41,485 bases of DNA, taken from the NCBI GenBank assembly GCA_027489455.1, contig JAIXZR010000238.1, forward strand, positions 1 through 41,485, written 5' to 3'. Origin of the DNA: Rubrivivax sp. GTDB taxonomy: Bacteria > Pseudomonadota > Gammaproteobacteria > Burkholderiales > Burkholderiaceae_C. Below the pieces are notes generated by a model, which made no database searches, was not told the DNA's origin, and saw nothing but the letters and a program-made list of their open reading frames with translations. The position numbers were made by a program, and so were the translations under genes. Positions 25,343-33,567 of the stretch are shown one piece after another (within the stretch, counting starts at the first letter, position 1; the number at the start of each line of letters is the position of its first letter).

Positions 25343-27169
25343 ATGTCCAGACGTCTGCCCATGCCCCCTTCGCCCCCAACGTCGCCCACCCCCCGCGCCC
25401 GCCCCTGGCAGCGCCGGCTGGGGCTGGAAGCCTCGGTCGAACAGCTCATCGTGCTGGCGGCGCTGTTCTGGACGCTGTCGGCCAACCGGCCGTTCTTCAA
25501 CGCGGCGCTGAAGGGCCGCGACCTGGGCGATGTCTCGGCCTGGGGCTTCGCCGCGGCGCTGATGCTGGGCGTGCTGGCGCTGCACGTGCTGCTGCTGGCC
25601 CTGGTGGCACACCGCTGGTGGATCAAGCCGCTGCTGGCGCTGCTGACGGTGGCCAGCGCGCTGGCCGGGTACTACATGGGCGCCTTCGGCATCTACCTGG
25701 ATCCGTCGATGCTGCGCAACGTGCTGCACACCCACCCGGGCGAAGCGCGCGAGCTGCTCAGCGGCGAAATGGCGCTGCACCTGCTGCTGTATGCCGGGCT
25801 GCCGCTGCTGCTGCTGTGGCAGGTGCGTGTACGGCCCGGGGCCGGCTGGCGCGGCGGCGGGCTGGGCCGCCGCGTGGGCCGCGCGATGGCGGTGCGGCTG
25901 GGCCTGCTGCTGCTGGCGCTGGCGCTGCTGCTGGGGGCGGTGATGGCGGTCTTCCAGCCGCTGGCATCGCTGATGCGCAACCACCGTGAACTGCGCTACC
26001 TCATCACCCCGGCGAACCTGGTGTGGTCGCTCGGCGCGGTGGTGGCGGCCGATGCCAAGGGCGCCGCGCAGCCGCGCCAGCCCATCGGGCTGGACGTGGC
26101 GCCCGGCCCCAGCTGGGCTGGCCGCCAGAAGCCGCTGGTGGTGCTGCTGGTGGTGGGCGAAACCGCGCGCGCGGCGAACTGGGGCCTGAACGGCTACGCC
26201 CGGCAGACCACGCCCGAACTGGCCGCCCTGCTGCAGGCCAGCGCCGGCGGGCCGACGGTGATGTTGAACTTCCCGCAGGTCACGGCCTGCGGCACCAACA
26301 CCGAGACCTCGCTGCCCTGCATGTTCGCCCCCATCGGCCGGCGCGATTACGACGACGGCCGCATCCGCGGCCAGCAATCGCTGCTGCACGTGGCCGCGCG
26401 GGCCGGCGTGGACGTGCACTGGCGCGACAACCAGTCCGGCTGCAAGGGCGTGTGCGACGGCCTGCCCGGCGACACCGTGAGTGCGCAGAACGCCCCCGGC
26501 CTGTGCCGCGACGGCAACTGCCTGGACGAAGGCCTGATCGCCGATCTGGACCAGCGCCTGCAGGCCCTCACCCGCCCGGGCCCGGCCGGCGCAGGCGCGG
26601 CGCCGCCCGGCACCCATCTGTGGGTGCTGCACATGCTGGGCAACCACGGCCCGGCCTACCACCGGCGCGTGCCGACGGCGGCACCGGGCTTCGCGCGCTT
26701 CCAGCCCGCCTGCAGCAGCGACGACCTGCGCCTGTGCACCAGCGAGCAGATCGTCAATGCCTACGACAACGCCCTGCTGTACACCGACCACGTGCTGGCC
26801 AGCGCCATTGCCAAGCTGCAGGCACGCGCGGGCGAGATCGACACCGCGCTGGTCTACGTGTCGGACCACGGTGAATCGCTGGGCGAACGGGGGCTGTACC
26901 TGCACGGCCTGCCCTACGCCATCGCGCCCGACGTGCAGAAGCAGGTGCCGATGGTGGCCTGGTTCAGCCCCGGCCTGGCCAGCGCCATCGGCCTGCCGGC
27001 GGGCTGCCTGAAGCCCACGCTGCAGCAGGCCGCGGCCCGGCCGCTGGCGCACGACCACCTGTTCCACACCCTGCTGTCGCTGCTGGACCTGCGCACCGCG
27101 CTGCACGCCCCGGATTACGACCTGCTGGCGCCCTGCCGCAGCGCTGCCGCCCCGGGCAGCCCGCGATGA
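25343..27169 (+). CDS. eptA: Phosphoethanolamine transferase, EptA/MCR family
   Basis: An inner-membrane enzyme with a periplasmic catalytic domain that moves phosphoethanolamine from phosphatidylethanolamine to lipid A, reducing binding of cationic peptides. The 608 residues comprise five N-terminal helices (about 30-200) and an alkaline-phosphatase-like domain. Metal/catalytic landmarks are VVGETARAANWG, CGTNTETSLPCMF (nucleophilic Thr), LHMLGNHGPAY and VSDHGESLGE. Paired cysteines in the catalytic part suggest disulfides. ATG 25343 is used; ATG 25361 is equally possible. Its TGA overlaps the PAP2 start (ATGA). The lipid A target is inferred from the family. Confidence 0.93.
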   Translation: MSRRLPMPPSPPTSPTPRARPWQRRLGLEASVEQLIVLAALFWTLSANRPFFNAALKGRDLGDVSAWGFAAALMLGVLALHVLLLALVAHRWWIKPLLALLTVASALAGYYMGAFGIYLDPSMLRNVLHTHPGEARELLSGEMALHLLLYAGLPLLLLWQVRVRPGAGWRGGGLGRRVGRAMAVRLGLLLLALALLLGAVMAVFQPLASLMRNHRELRYLITPANLVWSLGAVVAADAKGAAQPRQPIGLDVAPGPSWAGRQKPLVVLLVVGETARAANWGLNGYARQTTPELAALLQASAGGPTVMLNFPQVTACGTNTETSLPCMFAPIGRRDYDDGRIRGQQSLLHVAARAGVDVHWRDNQSGCKGVCDGLPGDTVSAQNAPGLCRDGNCLDEGLIADLDQRLQALTRPGPAGAGAAPPGTHLWVLHMLGNHGPAYHRRVPTAAPGFARFQPACSSDDLRLCTSEQIVNAYDNALLYTDHVLASAIAKLQARAGEIDTALVYVSDHGESLGERGLYLHGLPYAIAPDVQKQVPMVAWFSPGLASAIGLPAGCLKPTLQQAAARPLAHDHLFHTLLSLLDLRTALHAPDYDLLAPCRSAAAPGSPR

Positions 27170-27996
27170 CGCGCACCCGCCGCGACCTGCTGGCCACGCT
27201 GCTGGCGCTGCTGGCCCTGGCGCTGGTGGAAGCCAGCGGCGCCGACATGGCGATCGCGCGCCTGATGGCCGGGCCGGCCGGCTTCATCGGCCGCGATTCG
27301 CTGCTGCTGGCGCAGGCGCACGATGCCGGGCGCGTGCTGGCCTGGGCGATGCTGGGGGCACTGGTGCTGGCGGTGCTGCGCGCACGCTGGCAGGCCCGCC
27401 AGATCCCGCAGCTCCCACCCTTCCTGCACGGGGCCAGCAGCCCGTCCTGGCAGCGGCAGGCGCTGTGGCTGGGCGTGGTGCTGGCCACGGCCGTGCTGGT
27501 GCCCGGCATCAAGCGCATCAGCCGCACCAGCTGCCCGTGGGATCTGGCGCCCTTCGGCGGCAGCGTGCCCTACGTGCCGCACTGGCTGCTGACGGTGGCC
27601 GATGGCGGGCCCGGGCACTGCTTTCCTTCGGGCCATGCGGCCGGCGTGCTGGCCTTCATCGGCCTGTACTTCCTCTGGCGCGAGCACCGCCCGGGCCTGG
27701 CCCGCGGCCTGGCCGCTGGCGTGTGGCTGCTGGGGGCAGGCTACGGCGCGGTGCAGATGCTGCGCGGCGCGCACTTTCTGACGCACGTGCTGTGGGCGGC
27801 ATGGGCGTGCTGGACCATCGCCGCCGCCACCGCGGCACTGCTGGCCTGGCGCGACGCGCGGCATGGCCGCACGGGAACGCCCGGGCCTCAGGCGCCGAAC
27901 AGATCGCCGGCCGACAAGTCGGGCCGCACCGGCGGCACCAGCCCCAAGTGGCGCCAGGCCGCGGCCGTGGCCACGCGGCCGCGCGGGGTGCGCTGA
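27166..27996 (+). CDS. PAP2-family phosphatase of the type found beside eptA/mcr genes
   Basis: A membrane phosphatase of 276 residues in the PAP2 superfamily, whose members remove phosphate from lipid phosphates or undecaprenyl pyrophosphate. The three motif regions are [17 protein letters not shown] (first motif with CPWDL, as in PAP2 proteins near phosphoethanolamine transferases), GHCFPSGHA, and [12 protein letters not shown] with the catalytic His. Six hydrophobic segments are visible. The ATG overlaps the eptA stop, so it is translated with eptA. The last 36 codons, after ARHGRTG, run antisense into ruvB and look like unselected tail. A role in lipid A or carrier-lipid dephosphorylation is inferred. 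Confidence 0.9.
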   Translation: MTRTRRDLLATLLALLALALVEASGADMAIARLMAGPAGFIGRDSLLLAQAHDAGRVLAWAMLGALVLAVLRARWQARQIPQLPPFLHGASSPSWQRQALWLGVVLATAVLVPGIKRISRTSCPWDLAPFGGSVPYVPHWLLTVADGGPGHCFPSGHAAGVLAFIGLYFLWREHRPGLARGLAAGVWLLGAGYGAVQMLRGAHFLTHVLWAAWACWTIAAATAALLAWRDARHGRTGTPGPQAPNRSPADKSGRTGGTSPKWRQAAAVATRPRGVR

Positions 27997-28973
27997 AGGT
28001 AGCCCTGCTGGATGAGATAGGGCTCGATCACGTCCTCGATCGTGCCGCTTTCTTCACCGATGGCCGCGGCCACGTTGTCCAGCCCCACGGGCCCGCCGTC
28101 GAAGCGGTGGATCACGGCTTCCAGCAGCTTGCGGTCCATCAGGTCGAAGCCCTGCGGGTCCACGTCCAGCATCTTCAGCGCACGGTCGGCTGTTCCGATA
28201 TCGATGCTGCCCGTGCCTTTGACCTGCGCGTAGTCACGCACGCGGCGCAGCAGCCGGTTGGCGATGCGCGGCGTGCCGCGGCTGCGGCGCGCGATCTCGA
28301 GCGCGCCTTCGGCATCGGTGGGCACGTTCAAGAGGCCGGCCGAGCGCGTGACGATGCGGCACAGTTCTTCGGCGGTGTAGAACTCCAGCCGCGCCACGAT
28401 GCCGAAGCGGTCGCGCAGCGGGTTGGTGAGCATGCCCGCGCGCGTGGTCGCGCCCACCAGAGTGAAGGGCTGCAGGTCGAGCTTGATGCTGCGTGCGGCC
28501 GGGCCTTCGCCGATCATGATGTCGATCTGGTAGTCCTCCAGCGCGGGGTAGAGGATCTCTTCGACCACCGGGCTCAGGCGGTGGATCTCGTCGATGAAGA
28601 GCACGTCGTTCTTCTCGAGGTTGGTCAGGATCGCGGCCAGGTCCTTGGGCTTTTCCAGCACCGGCCCGCTGGTCTGGCGCAGGTTCACGCCCAGTTCGTT
28701 GGCGATGATGTGGCTCAGCGTGGTCTTGCCCAGCCCTGGCGGGCCGAACAGCAGCACGTGGTCCAGCGCTTCGCTGCGGCCGCGCGCGGCGTGGATGAAG
28801 ATCTCCAGCTGCTCACGCGCCTTGGCCTGGCCCACGTAATCGGCCAGGCCCTTGGGGCGCAGGGCGCGTTCGATGGCCTCTTCGTTCGGCGAGGCCGCGG
28901 CGGCGCTGACGACGCGGCGCGCGCTGGGGCCCGGCATGGGGGCGGAGGCGAAATCGTCGGTCTGGATGGCCAT
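27888..28973 (-). CDS. ruvB: Holliday junction branch migration ATPase RuvB
   Basis: RuvB is the hexameric motor that drives branch migration of Holliday junctions with RuvA. The 361-residue protein has a 35-residue N-terminal extension, then [12 protein letters not shown], Walker [10 protein letters not shown] (Lys83), Walker B FIDEIHRL, sensor [10 protein letters not shown] and winged-helix C-terminus [25 protein letters not shown]. No ruvA or ruvC lies in this window on its strand, so ruvB appears to be separately transcribed. Its 3' end overlaps the convergent PAP2 gene by 109 bases. Confidence 0.98.
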   Translation of the reverse strand: MAIQTDDFASAPMPGPSARRVVSAAAASPNEEAIERALRPKGLADYVGQAKAREQLEIFIHAARGRSEALDHVLLFGPPGLGKTTLSHIIANELGVNLRQTSGPVLEKPKDLAAILTNLEKNDVLFIDEIHRLSPVVEEILYPALEDYQIDIMIGEGPAARSIKLDLQPFTLVGATTRAGMLTNPLRDRFGIVARLEFYTAEELCRIVTRSAGLLNVPTDAEGALEIARRSRGTPRIANRLLRRVRDYAQVKGTGSIDIGTADRALKMLDVDPQGFDLMDRKLLEAVIHRFDGGPVGLDNVAAAIGEESGTIEDVIEPYLIQQGYLQRTPRGRVATAAAWRHLGLVPPVRPDLSAGDLFGA

Positions 28974-29022
28974 ACAGCATTATCGCGAGGCCCTGCCCAG
29001 CGTGGCTACACTGCTACTCGTG

Positions 29023-29427
29023 ATGTCTGCGCTGCGCCGCCACCAACCCTTCCTGGCCTGGATCGCCATCCTGGCTCTGTGGGCGATGGCGCTGCTGCCG
29101 ACACTCACGCATGCCATGACGCACCTGCGCGGCGACCACACCACCTGGGTGGAAGTCTGCACGCCGCAGGGCATGCGGCTGGTGAGCCTGGCCACGGGCC
29201 AGGAGGCGCCCGCCGAACCCGCCCCGCTGCAGGCCGCGGCGCATCTGGAGCACTGTTCCTTGTGCACGCTGTCCCAGCCGCTGCCGGCCCTGCCGTCGGC
29301 CGATGCGCCCGGCATCGCGCTGCCACCGGCGGCGCATGCGCTGCCCTGGCTCTTCCTGCACGCGCCGCACACGCTGCATGCGTGGCGCAGCGCCCAGCCC
29401 CGCGGCCCGCCCGCCTTCCTGCCCTGA
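29023..29427 (+). CDS. DUF2946 protein, head of a putative copper operon
   Basis: A small protein of 134 residues with one N-terminal hydrophobic segment (FLAWIAILALWAMALLPTLTHAM) that is either a signal peptide or an anchor. It contains the DUF2946 signature LEHCSLCTLSQ with a HCxxC metal-binding pattern, plus several His (AMTHL, AAHALPWLFLHAPHTLHA). The function is unknown; the family often neighbours copper-related TonB receptors and PCuAC. ATG 29023 is used, with GTG 29020 directly before it. TACACT at 29007-29012 lies seven bases upstream of that GTG, so the mRNA may be leaderless. Only 49 bases separate it from the divergent ruvB. Confidence 0.8.
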   Translation: MSALRRHQPFLAWIAILALWAMALLPTLTHAMTHLRGDHTTWVEVCTPQGMRLVSLATGQEAPAEPAPLQAAAHLEHCSLCTLSQPLPALPSADAPGIALPPAAHALPWLFLHAPHTLHAWRSAQPRGPPAFLP

Positions 29428-29585
29428 AACCGCCCACCGCGGGCTGGTGATGCCTGGGCCGCGCTGCCTTGCTGCAGCGCGCCTTGTGCCGCTGGCCCCT
29501 GATTCCTGGTTTTTCAGGCCGCCCGTGCCCCACGCGCCCCTGCCTGGCAGGCGGCCAGCGGGCGCGGGCTGCAGGAGTTGTCTTC

Positions 29586-31958
29586 GTGTTCATCCCCTTC
29601 CCCGCCCGGGCCCTGGCCCTGGCTTGTTCATCTGCGCTGGCCGCCCAGGCCGCCCAGGCCCAAGCCCCCACCCCCACCCCCACCCCCGCCCCCGCAACGG
29701 CCGAGCCGGCCGCAGGCAGCAGCCGCAACGCCGGCATCGTCACCATCACCGGGGCGCGCGTCGGTTCGCTGCCCACGCAGATCCCCACCACGATCGAGAG
29801 CATCAGCGGCGCCGAGATCGAAGCCACCATCAACGCCACCGACAGCGCCGACGCGCTGAAGTACTTCCCCAGCCTGCTGGTGCGCAAGCGCTACATCGGC
29901 GACTACGACCACGCCGTGCTGTCCACGCGCGCCAGCGGCACGGGCAACAGCGCGCGCTCGCTCATCTATGCCGACGGCATCCTGCTGAGCAACCTGCTGG
30001 GCAACGGCGCCTTCTTCACCCCGCGCTGGGGGCTGGTGACGGCTGATGAGATCGCCCGCGTCGACGTGCTGTACGGCCCGTTTTCCGCCGCCTACCCCGG
30101 CAACAGCGTGGGCGCGGTGGTGGACTACCAGACCCGCATGCCCACGCAGTTCGAAGCCCACGCCCGCGTGGCCGGCTTCACTCAGCGCTTCGACGTCTAC
30201 CGCACCGACCAGCGCTTCAGCGGCGGCCAGGCCAGCGCCAGCATCGGCAGCCGCGAAGGCCACTTCGCCTGGTGGTTCAACCTCAGCCGGCAAGACAGCG
30301 AAAGCCACCCGCTGGTCTACACCACGCGCACACCCAGCACCGCCGCACCGGCGGCTGGCGCCACGGTGGTGACAGGCGCGGTAGCCGAACAGAACCGCTT
30401 CAACCAGCCCTGGCTCTTGATCGGCACCAGCAGCCAGGCCCACACGGTGCAGGACCACGCCAAGCTGAAGCTGGCGTACCGCTTCACGCCCGCGCTGCGC
30501 GCGAGCTACACCCTGGGCTGGTGGGACAACACCGTGCAGCGCCTGCCTGAGAGCTTCCTGCAAGACGCCAGCGGCACACGCATCGACATCCGGCCCGACA
30601 ACTTCCCCACCACGCCCGGCGGCACGCGCGCCGTCAGCCTGGACGGGCGGGGCTACACCCTGAGCGCCGCCGACTTCGGCCGCACGCGCGAAAAGCTGCA
30701 GCACCTGATGCACGGCCTGTCGATCAAGCAGAGCACGGGCGGGGCTTTCGACTGGGAAGTTGCCGCCAGTCTCTACGACTACGCGAAGGACGAAGTGCGC
30801 GCCTGGGCGCCAGTGGCGGCCACCGCGACGACGGCCGCCAATGCCGCAGCGGGCCGCATCACCAGCCAGGAAGGCACGGGCTGGAACACCCTCGCAGCCA
30901 AGGGCATCTGGCGCCCTGGCCAAGGCAGCGCCGCTGCCGGCCGGCACAGCGTCGAATTCGGCCTGCAGCGCGACGCGCACCAGCTGCGCAACCAGGTCAG
31001 CAACACCGCCGACTGGGTGGGCGGGGCACCAGCCGCAGGCAACCCGGCTTCGCGCTTCGAAGGCAACACCACGCTCACCAGCCTGTGGGCGCAGGAGGTG
31101 TGGGCCTTCGCGCCGGACTGGAAGGCCGTGCTGGGCCTGCGCCTGGAACGCTGGCAGGCCAGCCGTGGCCTCACGACCAATGGCAACGGTCTGTTCGCCC
31201 ACCCCACGCGCAGCGACAGCGACATCAGCCCCAAGCTGGCCACCGGGCGCGCCGTGCGCTACCCCACGGTGAGCGAGCTGTTCCAGGGCGGCGTGAACCC
31301 GGCCACGGGCGCCTTGAGCAACGGCGACCCGAACCTGAAGCCCGAGGTCTCGCAGACCACGGAGCTGTCCGCCGAATGGCTGCCACGCCCGGCCACCAGC
31401 CTGCGCGCCACGCTGTTCCATGAAGCCACGCGCGACGCGCTCGACAGCCAGACCAACACCACCGTCACGCCCAACGTCACCAACATCCAGAACGTGGACC
31501 GTATCCGCACCTGGGGCGTGGAACTGGCAGGCAGCGGGCAGGACGTGGCGGCCAGCCTGGGGCTGAAAGGGCTGGACCTGAGCGGCAGCGTCACCTACGC
31601 CGATTCCATCATCACCGCCAACGCGCGTTTCCCGGCCAGCGTGGGCCAGTGGCAGCCGCGCGTGCCGCGCTGGCGCGCCAATGCCGTGGCCACCTGGCGC
31701 GCCACAGACACGATCAGCGGCACCTTCGGCCTGCGCTACGGCGGCAAGCAGTTCAACAGCCTGGACAACAGCGACCCCAACGGCGCGCGCTACCAGGGCG
31801 CCAGCCGCTTCCTGGTGGCCGACCTGCGCCTGCGCTGGCAGCCCTCGAAGCAGTGGAGTGCCTCGCTGGGCATCGACAACCTCAACAACGCGCTGTACTG
31901 GAACTTCCACCCCTACCCGCTGCGCACCTATGTGGCGGAACTGAAATTCGACCTGTGA
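29586..31958 (+). CDS. TonB-dependent outer-membrane receptor, probably for copper
   Basis: An outer-membrane receptor of 790 residues with signal peptide (VFIPFPARALALACSSALAAQAAQA), a Pro/Thr linker, plug domain (ADALKYFPSLLVRKRY, STRASGTGNSARSLIYADG, RVDVLYGPFSAAYPGNSVGAVV) and beta-barrel ending in the aromatic-type YVAELKFDL. The GTG at 29586 has GGAG eight bases upstream and starts at the signal peptide. Neighbours DUF2946, YcnI-like and PCuAC suggest copper as substrate. In the barrel the sequence passes from ISPKL straight to ATGRAVRYPTVSELF; relatives usually have about 15 more residues here, so a beta-hairpin may be deleted. The 158-base gap upstream holds no clear riboswitch. Confidence 0.92.
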   Translation: MFIPFPARALALACSSALAAQAAQAQAPTPTPTPAPATAEPAAGSSRNAGIVTITGARVGSLPTQIPTTIESISGAEIEATINATDSADALKYFPSLLVRKRYIGDYDHAVLSTRASGTGNSARSLIYADGILLSNLLGNGAFFTPRWGLVTADEIARVDVLYGPFSAAYPGNSVGAVVDYQTRMPTQFEAHARVAGFTQRFDVYRTDQRFSGGQASASIGSREGHFAWWFNLSRQDSESHPLVYTTRTPSTAAPAAGATVVTGAVAEQNRFNQPWLLIGTSSQAHTVQDHAKLKLAYRFTPALRASYTLGWWDNTVQRLPESFLQDASGTRIDIRPDNFPTTPGGTRAVSLDGRGYTLSAADFGRTREKLQHLMHGLSIKQSTGGAFDWEVAASLYDYAKDEVRAWAPVAATATTAANAAAGRITSQEGTGWNTLAAKGIWRPGQGSAAAGRHSVEFGLQRDAHQLRNQVSNTADWVGGAPAAGNPASRFEGNTTLTSLWAQEVWAFAPDWKAVLGLRLERWQASRGLTTNGNGLFAHPTRSDSDISPKLATGRAVRYPTVSELFQGGVNPATGALSNGDPNLKPEVSQTTELSAEWLPRPATSLRATLFHEATRDALDSQTNTTVTPNVTNIQNVDRIRTWGVELAGSGQDVAASLGLKGLDLSGSVTYADSIITANARFPASVGQWQPRVPRWRANAVATWRATDTISGTFGLRYGGKQFNSLDNSDPNGARYQGASRFLVADLRLRWQPSKQWSASLGIDNLNNALYWNFHPYPLRTYVAELKFDL
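29665..29693 (+). repeat. C5 tandem tract (hexamer repeat) in the receptor linker
   Basis: Five runs of five C are separated by single A, A, A and G. The hexamer CCCCCA codes for the Thr-Pro units of the linker just after the signal peptide. The complementary template strand is a five-run quadruplex motif. Changes in repeat number would stay in frame. Confidence 0.85.
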
Positions 31959-31966
31959 GGCCCATG

Positions 31967-32527
31967 ATGAAACCCCTGTTCATGTTCACCACCCTGGCTG
32001 CTGCCGCCCTGGCCGCCGCCCTCTCCAGCCCCGCCCACGCCCACGTGACGCTGGAAGAACCCGCCGCCATCGCCGGCAAGGGCTACAAGGCCACGCTGCG
32101 CGTGGGCCACGGCTGCGAAGGCACGGCCACGCACACGCTGCGGGTGCTGGTGCCAGCTGGCTTCCGCGGTGCCAAGCCCATGCCCAAGCCGGGCTGGGCG
32201 CTGGAAACCCGGCGCGCGCCGCTGGCCCAGCCGTATGAAAGCCACGGCCGCCGCGTGACGGAAGACGTGGTCGAGATCACCTGGAAGGCCACCAGCCGCG
32301 AAGCCTGGCTGGCCGACGCGCACTACGATGAATTCGTGCTGCGCGGCCAGACCCCGGCCCAGCCGGGGCCGATCTGGTTCAAGGTGCAGCAGCTGTGCGA
32401 AAAGGGCCAGTGGGACTGGTTCGACACGCCAGCCGACCCCCAGAGCACCAGCCGCGCCGGCCTCAAAGCCCCCGCCGCGCTGCTGGAAGTGCTGCCCGGC
32501 ATGGGCAGCGAAGAACACCGTCATTGA
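31967..32527 (+). CDS. YcnI-like DUF1775 copper-associated protein
   Basis: A 186-residue exported protein. After the signal peptide ending SSPAHA the mature protein begins HVTLEEPAAIAGKGY. DUF1775 proteins such as YcnI use this N-terminal His and a nearby Glu to hold Cu(II), and both are present. KPGWALETRR, VVEITWKATSREAWLADAHYDEFVLRG and IWFKVQQLCEKGQWDWFDTP are typical of the family. There is no C-terminal membrane anchor, unlike Gram-positive forms. ATG 31967 is favoured over ATG 31964 because GAGG (31957-31960) is six bases from it. It lies eight bases after the receptor stop and before PCuAC, in one operon. Confidence 0.9.
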   Translation: MKPLFMFTTLAAAALAAALSSPAHAHVTLEEPAAIAGKGYKATLRVGHGCEGTATHTLRVLVPAGFRGAKPMPKPGWALETRRAPLAQPYESHGRRVTEDVVEITWKATSREAWLADAHYDEFVLRGQTPAQPGPIWFKVQQLCEKGQWDWFDTPADPQSTSRAGLKAPAALLEVLPGMGSEEHRH

Positions 32528-32558
32528 TCATCCCGTCCACTACCGAAAGGAAACCCGC

Positions 32559-33059
32559 ATGAAGTTCAAGCACACCCTGGCCCTGTCGCTCGTCACCGCC
32601 ACGCTGGCCCTGGGCACCACCGCCAGCCACGCCCAGACGGCCCCCACGGGGCTGAAGGTCGAAGCCCCCTGGGCCCGCCCCACCGTGCAAGGGCAGGCCG
32701 CCGGCGGCGGCTTTCTGCGCATCGTCGGCGGCCCGGCCGGCGACAAGCTGCTGGGCGCCAGCACCGACATCGCCGCCCGCGTGGAACTGCACACCATGAG
32801 CATGGACGACAACGTCATGCGCATGCGCCAGATCGACAGCATCGACGTGCCGGCCGGCAAGGCCGTGGACCTGGCCCCTGGCGGCCTGCACGTGATGTTC
32901 ATGGACCTGAAGACGCCGCTGAAGACCGGCAGCAGCTTCCCGCTGACGCTGCGGTTCGAAAAGGCCGGCGCCGTGAAGGTGGATGTGAAGGTGCAGCCCG
33001 CGCCGCCGGCTGGCACACCGGCGATGAAGAGCGAGCACAAGCACGATCACAAGCATTGA
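32559..33059 (+). CDS. Periplasmic copper chaperone PCuAC
   Basis: PCuAC proteins bind Cu(I) in the periplasm and supply it to cytochrome oxidase or other acceptors. The 166-residue precursor has a signal peptide ending ASHAQ and the full copper motif: His78, Met89 ten residues later, His111 after 21 more, and Met113 (HxM in LHVMFM). The C-terminus EHKHDHKH is a flexible His-rich tail that likely adds a Cu(II) site. AGGAAA lies a few bases before the ATG. It is the last clear member of the copper operon, 31 bases after the YcnI-like gene. Confidence 0.95.
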   Translation: MKFKHTLALSLVTATLALGTTASHAQTAPTGLKVEAPWARPTVQGQAAGGGFLRIVGGPAGDKLLGASTDIAARVELHTMSMDDNVMRMRQIDSIDVPAGKAVDLAPGGLHVMFMDLKTPLKTGSSFPLTLRFEKAGAVKVDVKVQPAPPAGTPAMKSEHKHDHKH

Positions 33060-33128
33060 CAATGCAAGGCCAGGGCCCAGTGCCCTGGACGGTCGTCCTG
33101 CCGCCTTGCCCCAGCCTTAGCCACCACC

Positions 33129-33563
33129 ATGCCCGCCATCGCCCCCTTCCATCTGGCCTTCCCGGTCGACGATCTGGCACGCGCGCGCCAGTTCTACGGC
33201 CAGACGCTGGGCTGCCCCGAAGGCCGCAGCAGTGCCGAGTGGATCGATTTCGATTTCTTCGGCCACCAGATCGTCGCCCACCTCGCACCGCCCCGGCCCA
33301 GCGCGCAGCGCGGCGACCACCACAACGAAGTCGACGGCCACGACGTGCCGGTGCCGCACTTCGGCGTGGTGCTGGCCTGGGATGACTTCCATGCCCTGGC
33401 CGAGCGGCTGCGCGCGCAGCCGGGCTTTGCCTTCGTCATCGCGCCCTATGTGCGCTTTGCCGGCCAGGTGGGGGAGCAGGCGACGATGTTCTTCCGCGAC
33501 CCCGCCGGCAACGCGCTGGAGTTCAAGGCCTTCCGCGACATCGGCCAGTTGTTCGCGAAGTGA
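33129..33563 (+). CDS. VOC (glyoxalase/dioxygenase-fold) family protein
   Basis: A 144-residue cytosolic protein with the vicinal-oxygen-chelate fold: [26 protein letters not shown] at the start and [15 protein letters not shown] at the end carry the usual first and last strands with Glu. [20 protein letters not shown] begins the second half. Possible metal ligands are His8, His in PHFG and the final Glu. The substrate is not evident. It starts 69 bases after PCuAC and four bases before the BchO-like gene, so it may be co-transcribed with either. Confidence 0.88.
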   Translation: MPAIAPFHLAFPVDDLARARQFYGQTLGCPEGRSSAEWIDFDFFGHQIVAHLAPPRPSAQRGDHHNEVDGHDVPVPHFGVVLAWDDFHALAERLRAQPGFAFVIAPYVRFAGQVGEQATMFFRDPAGNALEFKAFRDIGQLFAK

Positions 33564-33567
33564 GCGC

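Noticed and set aside
29428..29585. Cobalamin or other riboswitch before the TonB receptor
   Set aside because: I found no B12-box-like sequence or convincing multi-helix fold; the gap is GC-rich with only a weak CCTGA/TCAGG pairing.
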